Part shown: in pieces, positions 1-5,327 of the stretch | How the letters are laid out: each line of letters opens with the position of its first letter | Position numbering within the stretch: position 1 is the first letter of the stretch | Source: an uncultured bacterium | GTDB lineage: Bacteria; Edwardsbacteria; AC1; EtOH8 | Assembly: GCA_937958665.1 (NCBI GenBank) | Contig: CALGNM010000173.1 | Span: forward strand, 1-5,327 | Reading direction: 5' to 3' | Length of the DNA stretch: 5,327 nt | Notes under the pieces: generated by a model | Seen by the model: the letters and a program-made list of their open reading frames with translations, nothing else | Told to the model about the DNA's origin: nothing | Database searches by the model: none | Position numbers and translations under genes: made by a program

Positions 1-54
1 CGGCATACGAGATCGTATGCGGTGACTGGAGTTCAGGCGTGTGCTCTTCCGATC
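1..54. other. Illumina P7/index adapter (sequencing artefact)
   Basis: These bases are library adapter, not genome. Positions 1-13 match the end of the P7 flow-cell sequence, 14-21 (CGTATGCG) sit where the 8-base index belongs, and 22-54 match the TruSeq read-2 adapter apart from a G for A at 37. The adapter's usual final T is absent, and 55 already reads as insert. An open frame can be drawn from a GTG at 39, but that start codon and its first residues are adapter-encoded. The reverse complement of the same adapter is at the other end of the window. Confidence 0.97.
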
Positions 55-56
55 GC

Positions 57-1886
57 GACCTGGGGTTGATGAGGAGCGGACGCAACGGCAAGGCGACCCT
101 GATCTGCCCGGGCCTGGCGCCGGCCGTTCCCTCGCCGGAGGCGGCTGGTTCCAGGGGCCCGGCGGCCAGCTTTGTCCGCTGCCAGGAAAAGCATCGGGCT
201 ATGATCGAAGCCCTGTTGGCAGATGTTCTGATAGTGGAAAGCCTGGATGACCCAAACCGGCTGATGGCCCGGCACCCCGGCAAGCGTCTGGTCAGCCTGG
301 CCGGTGAGGTGCTGCATCCCCACGGGGCCATCGAGGCTGGACAATTGCCGGAGGGCCAGATAGGGCTGCTGCAGAGAAGGGACAGGATTGAACGGCTGGC
401 CTCGGAGATCGCCCAGGCGGCCGAACGGACGTCTCGGGAGGAGGCTGCCATTAAAAGCTTGAGGGGTAAACTGGAGGAGCTGGAAAAACAGCTGGAGGAA
501 ATCGAAAAGGAGGCGGTGCGCTACCAGTCCGAGGTGGCCGCCTCGGAGACCGCCTTAACCAAGCACAGCACCACCATGGAGGCCAGCCGGGATCGCCTGG
601 GGCAGATAGAGGGGATGGCCATGTCCCTTCAAGAGGGGCTGGCCGGGCTGGAGCAGCAGCTGAACGCCTCCCGCAGCAGTTTCCTGGAGATAAGCGAGAG
701 CAACAAGGACGAGAACGGCATCCTTTCCCAGCGGGATCGGGAGGTCGCCGCCAAGGAGTCCGAGCGCGATCGCCTGGCGGCCGAAGCCGGAGCCCAGCGG
801 CTGGAACTAAGCCGGGCCCAGGCGGCGGTGGAGCGGATGCGGCAGGAGGCGGCCAACCAAGAAGAGCGGAAGAAGGAGGCCCTGGACCGCATCCAGGTAA
901 TGCGGGCCGAGGACGAGGCTGGTTTCTCGGCCATCGCCGGGCTGCAGAAGGACGCCGAGAGCCTGGGGGTTGAAATCGAGAGCCTGGCCGCCAGGCGTCA
1001 GGGGCTTCTCAACCAGAGGGAGGAGATGCAGCGGGCCAGCCAGGGCTCCCTGGCCCGGCTGAAACAGGCCGAGTCGGTGATGCACCACAGCCGGCTGGAG
1101 AACGAGGAACTGGGATCCAGACTGTCCCAGGCCCAAATCGAGCTGGGTTCGGTCAGGAACGAGCTGGAGAATATCTCCGGGCGGCTGAAGACCGATTATG
1201 AGGCCGACTTGGAGGCCTTGGTGGCTCCGGCCGATGTCAACCTGGAGGAGAGCCGCAACCGGGCAGACGACCTCAGGCACCGCCTGAAGAAACTTGGTCC
1301 GGTTAACTTCGCCGCCTTCCAGGAGCTGCAGGAGGAGGAGGCCAATTACGCCTTCAAGACCAGGCAGAGGGATGACGTCCTGGCCGCTAAGGAGGACCTG
1401 GCCAATACCATCCGGAAGATCGACGAGACCGCCCGCAGCCAATTCCTGGAGACATTTGCGGCCATCAAGCGGGGCTTCGGCCAGATATTCCAGCGGCTGT
1501 TCGTGGGCGGAGAGGCCGACCTCAAGCTGACCGGCAGCGACGACCCGCTGGAGGCCGAGATCGAAATATTGGCCACCCCGGAGGGCAAGAGCATGAAATC
1601 CATCCGCCTGCTGTCCGGGGGGGAGAAGGCCATGACCGCCACCGCCTTGCTGTTCGGGATCTACCTGGTCAAGCCGGCCCCCTTCTGCGTGCTGGACGAG
1701 CTGGATGCCCCCCTGGACGACGCCAATGTCCAGAGGTTCTGCGCCATGCTCAAGGACTTCGCCACCGGCACCCAGTTCCTGGTGATCACCCACAACAAGC
1801 GGACCATGGAGGTGGCCGACCGACTCTATGGAGTGACCATGGAGAAGAAAGGGGTTTCCAAAGTGGTGTCGGTCAAGTTCGATTAA
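57..1886 (+). CDS. smc: Chromosome partition protein SMC, C-terminal half (5' truncated)
   Basis: SMC is a cytoplasmic ATPase that works with ScpA/ScpB to organise and segregate the chromosome. About 609 residues remain of a protein that is usually near 1,180. The N-terminal Walker A head, the first coiled-coil arm and the first part of the hinge are lost at the adapter junction, so there is no true start here. Counting from the codon at 57, residues 1 to about 95 are the second part of the hinge (NGKAT, then LLADVLIVES, then GEVLHPHGAIEAG). About 105-415 form a long Glu/Arg/Gln/Leu-rich coiled coil, and the C-terminal head follows from LGPVNF. Head motifs are the ABC signature LSGGEKA at 519-525, Walker B FCVLDELD with D547/E548, the D-loop APLDDAN, and the switch histidine H579 in VITHNKRTME. 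Bacterial SMCs usually have DEVDAPLDD, so DELD is a mild variant. The frame is intact to the TAA at 1884. corA follows after 29 bases, probably in the same transcript. Confidence 0.95.
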   Translation, partial: DLGLMRSGRNGKATLICPGLAPAVPSPEAAGSRGPAASFVRCQEKHRAMIEALLADVLIVESLDDPNRLMARHPGKRLVSLAGEVLHPHGAIEAGQLPEGQIGLLQRRDRIERLASEIAQAAERTSREEAAIKSLRGKLEELEKQLEEIEKEAVRYQSEVAASETALTKHSTTMEASRDRLGQIEGMAMSLQEGLAGLEQQLNASRSSFLEISESNKDENGILSQRDREVAAKESERDRLAAEAGAQRLELSRAQAAVERMRQEAANQEERKKEALDRIQVMRAEDEAGFSAIAGLQKDAESLGVEIESLAARRQGLLNQREEMQRASQGSLARLKQAESVMHHSRLENEELGSRLSQAQIELGSVRNELENISGRLKTDYEADLEALVAPADVNLEESRNRADDLRHRLKKLGPVNFAAFQELQEEEANYAFKTRQRDDVLAAKEDLANTIRKIDETARSQFLETFAAIKRGFGQIFQRLFVGGEADLKLTGSDDPLEAEIEILATPEGKSMKSIRLLSGGEKAMTATALLFGIYLVKPAPFCVLDELDAPLDDANVQRFCAMLKDFATGTQFLVITHNKRTMEVADRLYGVTMEKKGVSKVVSVKFD

Positions 1887-1915
1887 TCTCACAACCAACA
1901 CACCCGGGGGCCATC

Positions 1916-2830
1916 ATGCTGAAGAATTACCGGATAGATGAAGGAAGGCTGACCGAATGCGGGGATCAGTCGGGGCCGGTACTGGTTTACACCAGCCCGG
2001 ATGCCAGAGAACGGCTGTTCCTGCTGGAAAGCCTGAAGATCGACGAGCACACCCTTAACTCGGCCCTGGATCCTGACGAACTCTCCCGGCTGGAGTTCGA
2101 GCCGGACCATACCGCCCTGATATTCAAGCGTCCCAAGAACTACTCCTCCCAGGACGAGTTCCTGTTCAAGGTGTCATCGGTGGGAGTGTTCCTGTTCCGG
2201 GACAAACTGGTGGTGGTGGCCCCCGAGGAGGCCCCCCTGTTCGAGGGCAAACAGTTCCAACGGGTCTCCTCGCTGAACGAGCTGCTGCTCAAGGTCATCT
2301 ACCGCTCTATCTACCACTATCTGGAGCACCTGAGGATAATCAACATGATCACCGACTCATTGGAGGACAAGATCAGTGCCTCCATGGAGAACAAGTATCT
2401 GCTCAACCTGTTCACTCTGGAAAAGAGCCTGGTCTATTATCTCAATGCCATCAACACCAATTCCATGCTGATCGAGAAGCTGAAGCTAAACTCGGCCAAG
2501 CTGGGCTTCTCCCCCGAGGACCTGGAGTTCCTGGACGACATCATCATTGAGAACAACCAGTGCTACCGCCAGGCCGAGATCTACTCCAACATCCTGGCCA
2601 GCATGATGGATGCCCGGGTGTCCATCGTCAGCAACAACCTCAACGTGCTGATGAAGACCCTGAACATCATCACCATCGGAATCATGGTGCCGACCTTCGT
2701 GGTCAGCGCCTTCTCCATGAACGTCCGGATTCCCCTGTCCTTTCACCATCATGCCTTTTGGATCATCATGGGCCTGGCCCTGATCTCGGTGGTGTTCTTC
2801 TACCTGTTCTGGAAATTCAAAAAGTGGTAG
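1916..2830 (+). CDS. corA: CorA-family divalent metal ion (probably Mg2+) transporter
   Basis: A 304-residue protein of the short CorA type. CorA proteins form pentameric inner-membrane channels for Mg2+ (sometimes Co2+, Ni2+ or Zn2+), with a large cytoplasmic N-terminal funnel and two C-terminal helices. Residues 1 to about 110 look like the alpha/beta domain (DEHTLNSALDPDELSR, then SSVGVFLFRDKLVVVA). About 120-245 is the helical stalk. TM1 is about 249-266 (ending VPTFVVSAF), TM2 about 280-299, and the end is the basic KFKKW. The family's near-invariant GMN after TM1 reads S267-M268-N269 here: the Asn and Met are kept but the Gly is Ser. The loop between the helices is short (RIPLSFHHH) and lacks an acidic MPEL-type motif. 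ATG 1916 is chosen because the protein then starts in the family's usual way and a G-rich run (1906-1910) lies 5 bases upstream. The substrate cannot be read from sequence. ftsY begins one base after the stop. Confidence 0.9.
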   Translation: MLKNYRIDEGRLTECGDQSGPVLVYTSPDARERLFLLESLKIDEHTLNSALDPDELSRLEFEPDHTALIFKRPKNYSSQDEFLFKVSSVGVFLFRDKLVVVAPEEAPLFEGKQFQRVSSLNELLLKVIYRSIYHYLEHLRIINMITDSLEDKISASMENKYLLNLFTLEKSLVYYLNAINTNSMLIEKLKLNSAKLGFSPEDLEFLDDIIIENNQCYRQAEIYSNILASMMDARVSIVSNNLNVLMKTLNIITIGIMVPTFVVSAFSMNVRIPLSFHHHAFWIIMGLALISVVFFYLFWKFKKW

Positions 2831-2831
2831 C

Positions 2832-3743
2832 ATGTCCCTGCTGAAGAATATCCGGCAGGGGCTGGCGAAAACCCGGGCTGGCTTCTGGAGCCAGGCCACC
2901 GGACTGATAGCCGGGCGCAGGGGGTTGTCCGCCGGGGAACTGGGGCAGATAGAGGATCTGCTGCTGATGTCGGATGTGGGGGCGGCGGCGGCCGATCGTC
3001 TCTTGGCCGCCCTGAGACAGGGCCCCACCGACCGTCCGGCCTTGGAACGGCTGAGGGCGGAAATGCTTGGGATATTGAGCCTGAATTCAGGCCCCAGCCT
3101 TCAGAATACAGGATTGCCCATCAGGCCGCAGGTATGGTTGGTTATCGGAGTCAACGGTTCGGGGAAGACCACCACCTGCGCCAAACTGGCCCGCCGTCTG
3201 ATCTCCCAGGGTCGCCGGGTGACGCTGGCCGCGGCCGACACCTACCGGGCGGCGGCCATAGAACAGCTCAAGGAGTGGTCCCGGCGACTGGGCGCCGGGT
3301 TCGTCGGCAGCCAGACCGGGGCCGACCCGGCTAGCGTGGCCTATGATGCCGTGGCTTCGGCGGCCAGCCAGGGGGTCGACGATCTTCTAATTGACACCGC
3401 CGGCCGCCTTCACACCCAGAAGCATCTCCGGGATGAACTGGGCAAGATATATCACACTGTCGGCAAGCAGCTGCCCGGGGCGCCCCACCTCACCCTGTTG
3501 GTGCTGGATGCCACCACCGGGCAGAATGCGGTCAGCCAGGCCAAATTATTCTCCGAGGTGGTCAGGATCGACGGCATCGTGCTGACCAAGCTGGATGGCA
3601 CGGCCAAGGGGGGGATTGTGCTGGCCATCGCCCAGGAGCTGAAAATCCCGGTGCGGTATGCCGGGGTGGGTGAGGGGATGGATGACCTGCTGCCGTTCGA
3701 TGCCGGGTCGTTTGTGGACGGATTGCTGGAAGGGCCAGGGTGA
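2832..3743 (+). CDS. ftsY: Signal recognition particle receptor FtsY
   Basis: FtsY is the SRP-receptor GTPase. It docks ribosome-SRP complexes at the inner membrane and passes nascent membrane proteins to SecYEG. This 303-residue copy is the minimal NG form without the long acidic A domain of E. coli. The N-terminal segment (LLKNIRQGLAKTRAGF) can form the amphipathic membrane-binding helix, and the four-helix N domain runs to about 95. GTPase motifs are all present: G1 GVNGSGKTTT 106-115, DTYRAAAIEQ from 136 in the insertion box, G3 DTAGR 188-192, DATTGQN 226-232, G4 TKLD 252-255, and the closing YAGVGEGMDDLLPF 276-289. The last motif distinguishes FtsY from Ffh, as does the lack of a C-terminal M domain. 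ATG 2832 lies one base after the corA stop, with only a weak GTGG-like ribosome site inside the end of corA, so translational coupling is likely. smc-ftsY adjacency is common in bacteria; here corA lies between them. Confidence 0.96.
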   Translation: MSLLKNIRQGLAKTRAGFWSQATGLIAGRRGLSAGELGQIEDLLLMSDVGAAAADRLLAALRQGPTDRPALERLRAEMLGILSLNSGPSLQNTGLPIRPQVWLVIGVNGSGKTTTCAKLARRLISQGRRVTLAAADTYRAAAIEQLKEWSRRLGAGFVGSQTGADPASVAYDAVASAASQGVDDLLIDTAGRLHTQKHLRDELGKIYHTVGKQLPGAPHLTLLVLDATTGQNAVSQAKLFSEVVRIDGIVLTKLDGTAKGGIVLAIAQELKIPVRYAGVGEGMDDLLPFDAGSFVDGLLEGPG

Positions 3744-3759
3744 CCGGGCCGGTGGCCGA

Positions 3760-3788
3760 TTGACTTTGGCGAAAAATTAGCGTATATT
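3760..3788 (+). promoter_or_regulatory. Sigma-70 type promoter of the rib operon
   Basis: A -35 box TTGACT (3760-3765) is separated by exactly 17 bases from a -10 box TATATT (3783-3788); each box differs from consensus at one position. The surroundings are locally A/T-rich in an otherwise G/C-rich window. A start about 7 bases downstream would be near 3795, directly at the base of the FMN riboswitch, which independently supports the call. The -35 box begins only 16 bases after the ftsY stop. Confidence 0.85.
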
Positions 3789-3795
3789 TAACAAG

Positions 3796-3980
3796 ACCTT
3801 CGGGGCGGGGTGAGATTCCCCGATCGGCGGTAGTTCCGCAAATAAAGCCGGCGGACAAAGCCCGCGAGTCTTTCAGACTGACCCGGCGAAATTCCGGGGC
3901 CGACGGTCCCTCCTTCAGAACAAAGCTGCCAGCTCTTTTCAACGTTCTGGGGCAGGGGGAAAGTCCGGATGGAAGAAGGG
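3796..3980 (+). promoter_or_regulatory. FMN riboswitch (RFN element)
   Basis: This is an mRNA leader that binds flavin mononucleotide and controls riboflavin genes. The conserved blocks occur in the right order: CTTCGGGGCGGGGTGAGATT (3799-3818), CCCCGATCGGCGGT (3818-3831), AGCCCGCGAG (3860-3869), GGCGAAATTCCGGGGCCGAC (3885-3904) and AGTCCGGATGGAAGAAGG (3962-3979). The closing stem P1 pairs CCTTC 3797-3801 with GAAGG 3975-3979. Between GACGGT and AGTCCGGATG, where the family varies in length, there is an enlarged arm with helix CAGAAC 3916-3921 / GTTCTG 3944-3949. It lies directly upstream of ribD and is followed by a terminator, so a transcription-attenuation mechanism (FMN bound = off) is the likely reading. 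Confidence 0.96.
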
Positions 3981-3999
3981 GGCCCGGCCTTGGGCAGGC

Positions 4000-4036
4000 G
4001 GCAAGACGCTGTCCGGGGGCGGCGTCCGTGGTTGCC
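4000..4036 (+). promoter_or_regulatory. Candidate competing (antiterminator) hairpin in the ribD leader
   Basis: GGCAAGACGC (4000-4009) can pair with GCGTC (4022-4026) and TTGCC (4032-4036), leaving a 5-base bulge at 4027-4031: about ten base pairs. The last two bases (4035-4036) are also the first two of the terminator stem, so the two helices compete. Its 5' strand does not overlap the aptamer's P1 strand, so how FMN binding would decide between them is not obvious. This is a fold drawn by hand, not calculated. Confidence 0.35.
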
Positions 4037-4074
4037 CCGAAGGAGTCGTTTTGGCTTTTTCGGGGGTTTTTATT
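4035..4074 (+). terminator. Rho-independent terminator (riboswitch expression platform)
   Basis: CCCCGAA (4035-4041) pairs with TTCGGGG (4059-4065), a 7-bp stem around a 17-base loop. It is followed by the T-rich tract GTTTTTATT (4066-4074). It lies between the FMN aptamer and ribD, and the T tract ends 5 bases before the ribD ATG. It should stop leader transcripts when FMN is bound, and may also stop read-through from ftsY. Confidence 0.8.
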
Positions 4075-4079
4075 GGCAG

Positions 4080-5195
4080 ATGGCGTCCAGCGAACAAGAT
4101 ATCATCCATATGAGGCAGGCCCTGTCCCTGGCGGCTTCCGCCAGGGGCTGCACCTGGCCCAACCCGATGGTGGGGGCGGTTGTGGTCCAAGGCCAGAGGG
4201 TGGTGGGTCAGGGCTGGCATCTGAAGGCCGGGACCAAGCATGCTGAAGCACTGGCCCTGGAGCAGGCCGGGGATCAGGCCCAAGGAGCCGTGCTTTATGT
4301 GAATCTGGAGCCCTGTTGCCACACTGGGAAGAGAACCCCGCCCTGCACCCGGGCCATAATCGGGGCCGGGATCAGAAAGGTGGTTTACGCCATGGACGAT
4401 CCCAACCCCGAGGTTAAAGGCCGGGGGGCGCAGGAACTCCGAGAAGCAGGAATAGAAGTGGTGGGGAGATTGATGGAGAAGGAAGCCCAGACCCTAAACG
4501 AGGTCTACCGAAAATACATGACTACCGGATATCCTTTCACCAGGCTGAAACTGGCCCTGAGCCTGGACGGGCGGATAGCGCTATCCAGCGGGGAGTCGCA
4601 GGGCCTTTCCGGCCAGGAGTCCCTGCGCCGGGTGCACCAAATGAGGCTGGAAGCCGAGGCGGTGATGGTGGGCAGCGGAACGGTGTTGCGGGATGACCCC
4701 CAGCTGACGGTTCGTTTGGTTGATAACCCCGACCAAAGACAGCCCACCAGGTTCGTGGTGGACAGTGTTCTGCGCTGTCCGCCATCGTCCCGGGTCTTCG
4801 ATCAATCGGCCGCCAAGACGGTGGTGGCTACCACCGGGCGGGCCGACCCGGGCCGCAAGGAGGCCCTTAAGCAAAAGGAAATCGAGGTCTGGGAGATCCC
4901 GGCCAGGCCGGACGGCAGGGTGGACCTGAAGGAGCTGCTGCGGATAATGGGTCTACACGAATACTGCAGCCTGCAGGTCGAGGGTGGCCGGGCCCTGGCC
5001 ACCTCCCTCTTGCAGGAACGGTTGGTGGACAAACTAAGCTTCTTCTATACCCCTCGTATCATCGGGGAGGAGGGAATGCCTCCCTTTGGTCAGCTGGGCT
5101 TGAAGAATCTATCAGAGGCCTATCAGCTGGGGGACCTGGAGGTTAGTCGGGTGGGGGGAGACATTTTGATAGAGTCATATCCGATGCCGAGGTGA
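4080..5195 (+). CDS. ribD: Bifunctional riboflavin biosynthesis protein RibD (deaminase/reductase)
   Basis: RibD carries out two successive cytoplasmic steps of riboflavin synthesis: zinc-dependent deamination of the GTP-derived diaminopyrimidine, then NADPH-dependent reduction of its ribosyl side chain. The protein has 371 residues, a normal length for the two-domain form. The deaminase domain (about 1-145) has PNPMVGAVVV, H54-A-E56 and the cysteine motif EPCCHTGKRTPPC with C79, C80 and C89. H54 and two cysteines should bind zinc, and E56 is the proton shuttle. The motif is one residue longer than the common PCxHxGRTPPC form. The reductase domain (about 150-371) has KLALSLDGRIA from 157, GSGTVLRDDPQLTVR 198-212 and VEGG 300-303. 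ATG 4080 is chosen because it lies after the riboswitch and terminator and gives a standard N-terminus. The frame stays open back to 3969, but that would code through the riboswitch 3' end. ATG 4110 is an alternative. No clear Shine-Dalgarno is seen before either. Confidence 0.96.
   Translation: MASSEQDIIHMRQALSLAASARGCTWPNPMVGAVVVQGQRVVGQGWHLKAGTKHAEALALEQAGDQAQGAVLYVNLEPCCHTGKRTPPCTRAIIGAGIRKVVYAMDDPNPEVKGRGAQELREAGIEVVGRLMEKEAQTLNEVYRKYMTTGYPFTRLKLALSLDGRIALSSGESQGLSGQESLRRVHQMRLEAEAVMVGSGTVLRDDPQLTVRLVDNPDQRQPTRFVVDSVLRCPPSSRVFDQSAAKTVVATTGRADPGRKEALKQKEIEVWEIPARPDGRVDLKELLRIMGLHEYCSLQVEGGRALATSLLQERLVDKLSFFYTPRIIGEEGMPPFGQLGLKNLSEAYQLGDLEVSRVGGDILIESYPMPR
5189..5192 (+). promoter_or_regulatory. 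Ribosome binding site of ribE
   Basis: GAGG (part of GAGGTGA, 5189-5195) lies 4 bases before the ATG at 5197 and overlaps the ribD stop codon. It is the clearest Shine-Dalgarno sequence in the window and suggests translation of ribE is coupled to ribD. Confidence 0.7.
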
Positions 5196-5196
5196 C

Positions 5197-5281
5197 ATGT
5201 TCACCGGACTTGTAGAGCGGACCGGGACAATCCTGGCCTTGAGCCACAAGGGGAGTGGAGTCCAGATTGATGTCTCCGCCG
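5197..5281 (+). CDS. ribE: Riboflavin synthase alpha chain RibE, N-terminal fragment (3' truncated)
   Basis: Riboflavin synthase converts two molecules of 6,7-dimethyl-8-ribityllumazine into riboflavin, the last step of the pathway. Only the first 28 codons remain. They begin MFTGLVERTGTI, the hallmark N-terminus of the family (typically MFTGIVE-x-G), and run on as LALSHKGSGVQIDVSA, matching the start of the first lumazine-binding beta-barrel repeat. The frame is cut by sequencing adapter at 5282, not by a mutation. The start is one base after the ribD stop, so ribD-ribE is an operon. In other bacteria ribA/ribBA and ribH often follow, but they are not in this window. Symbols vary: this gene is called ribE, ribC or ribB in different species. 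Confidence 0.88.
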
Positions 5282-5327
5282 AGATCGGAAGAGCACACGT
5301 CTGAACTCCAGTCACCGAATACGATCT
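5282..5327. other. Illumina read-through adapter (sequencing artefact)
   Basis: Positions 5282-5315 match the 34-base TruSeq adapter that begins AGATCGGAAGAGC and ends CAGTCAC. It is followed by an 8-base index position (CGAATACG, 5316-5323) and ATCT, the start of the P7 complement. The index is one base away from the reverse complement of the one at the left end (CGCATACG), so both ends probably carry the same sample index with one error. Genome sequence stops at 5281. Confidence 0.98.

Noticed and set aside
39-56. A GTG start at 39 giving smc an apparent complete N-terminus.
   Set aside because: The GTG and the following codons are adapter sequence, and the protein enters in the middle of the SMC hinge, so this is a truncated gene.
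807-1901. A 364-codon open frame on the minus strand opposite smc.
   Set aside because: It mirrors the G/C-rich, repetitive coiled-coil codons of smc, has a low-complexity Leu/Gly/Gln composition, and resembles no family I know. SMC in the forward frame has clear head motifs.
2486-3028. A 180-codon minus-strand frame across the corA-ftsY junction.
   Set aside because: It runs antisense to two recognised genes, has a His/Asp-rich shadow composition, and shows no motif or ribosome site.
3743-3759. A GC-rich palindrome just after ftsY (ACCGGGCCGGT) considered as a terminator.
   Set aside because: Its centre leaves only one unpaired base, so a hairpin cannot close on it properly, and no T tract follows.
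3562-3942. A minus-strand frame covering the end of ftsY, the rib promoter and most of the FMN riboswitch.
   Set aside because: It lies over a conserved structured RNA and a promoter on the other strand; its composition is unlike a real protein.
3969-4079. An N-terminal extension of RibD from an in-frame ATG at 3969.
   Set aside because: It would translate the riboswitch P1 strand and the terminator into an Arg/Gly/Pro-rich stretch absent from RibD proteins; ATG 4080 gives the normal length.
3939-4322. A minus-strand frame over the riboswitch 3' end and the start of ribD.
   Set aside because: It is the shadow of RibD deaminase codons and overlaps the terminator; no recognisable domain.
1-5327. 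A roughly 46-base terminal inverted repeat at the two ends, resembling a transposon or linear-plasmid end.
   Set aside because: Both copies match Illumina P7/TruSeq adapter, including index positions; they are library artefacts.

Overview
This is a 5.3 kb, G+C-rich bacterial fragment whose two ends are Illumina library adapter, not genome. It is therefore most likely a complete short contig, probably from a metagenome or draft assembly, with untrimmed adapters at about 1-54 and 5282-5327. All real genes lie on the + strand and are ordinary housekeeping genes. I cannot name the organism. The gene content (SMC, FtsY, a short CorA protein, an FMN-riboswitch-controlled rib operon) fits many bacterial phyla. 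The unusual order smc-corA-ftsY and the sequencing context would suit an uncultivated lineage, but that is inference.

Layout. Block 1 (57-3743) is a tightly packed probable operon. It holds the C-terminal half of the chromosome-organising ATPase SMC (start missing), a CorA-family divalent-cation channel, and the signal-recognition-particle receptor GTPase FtsY. The gaps are 29 and 1 bases. No intrinsic terminator is visible after ftsY.

Block 2 (3760-5281) is the start of a riboflavin biosynthesis operon. It has a near-consensus sigma-70 type promoter (TTGACT, 17-base spacer, TATATT). The predicted transcription start falls directly at the base of a well-conserved FMN riboswitch (RFN element). 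A Rho-independent terminator follows, ending a few bases before ribD. ribD (complete, bifunctional deaminase/reductase) is followed after one base by the first 28 codons of ribE (riboflavin synthase), cut off by the adapter. High FMN should stop transcription at the terminator before ribD, and low FMN should let ribD-ribE be made. Because block 1 has no terminator of its own, the riboswitch terminator may also act on read-through from ftsY.

I see no mobile element, CRISPR array, tRNA, rRNA or undescribed multi-gene system. The points worth a second look are the adapter ends, the corA insertion between smc and ftsY, an SMN in place of the CorA GMN motif, the compact promoter-riboswitch-terminator arrangement, and a RibD zinc motif with one extra residue.
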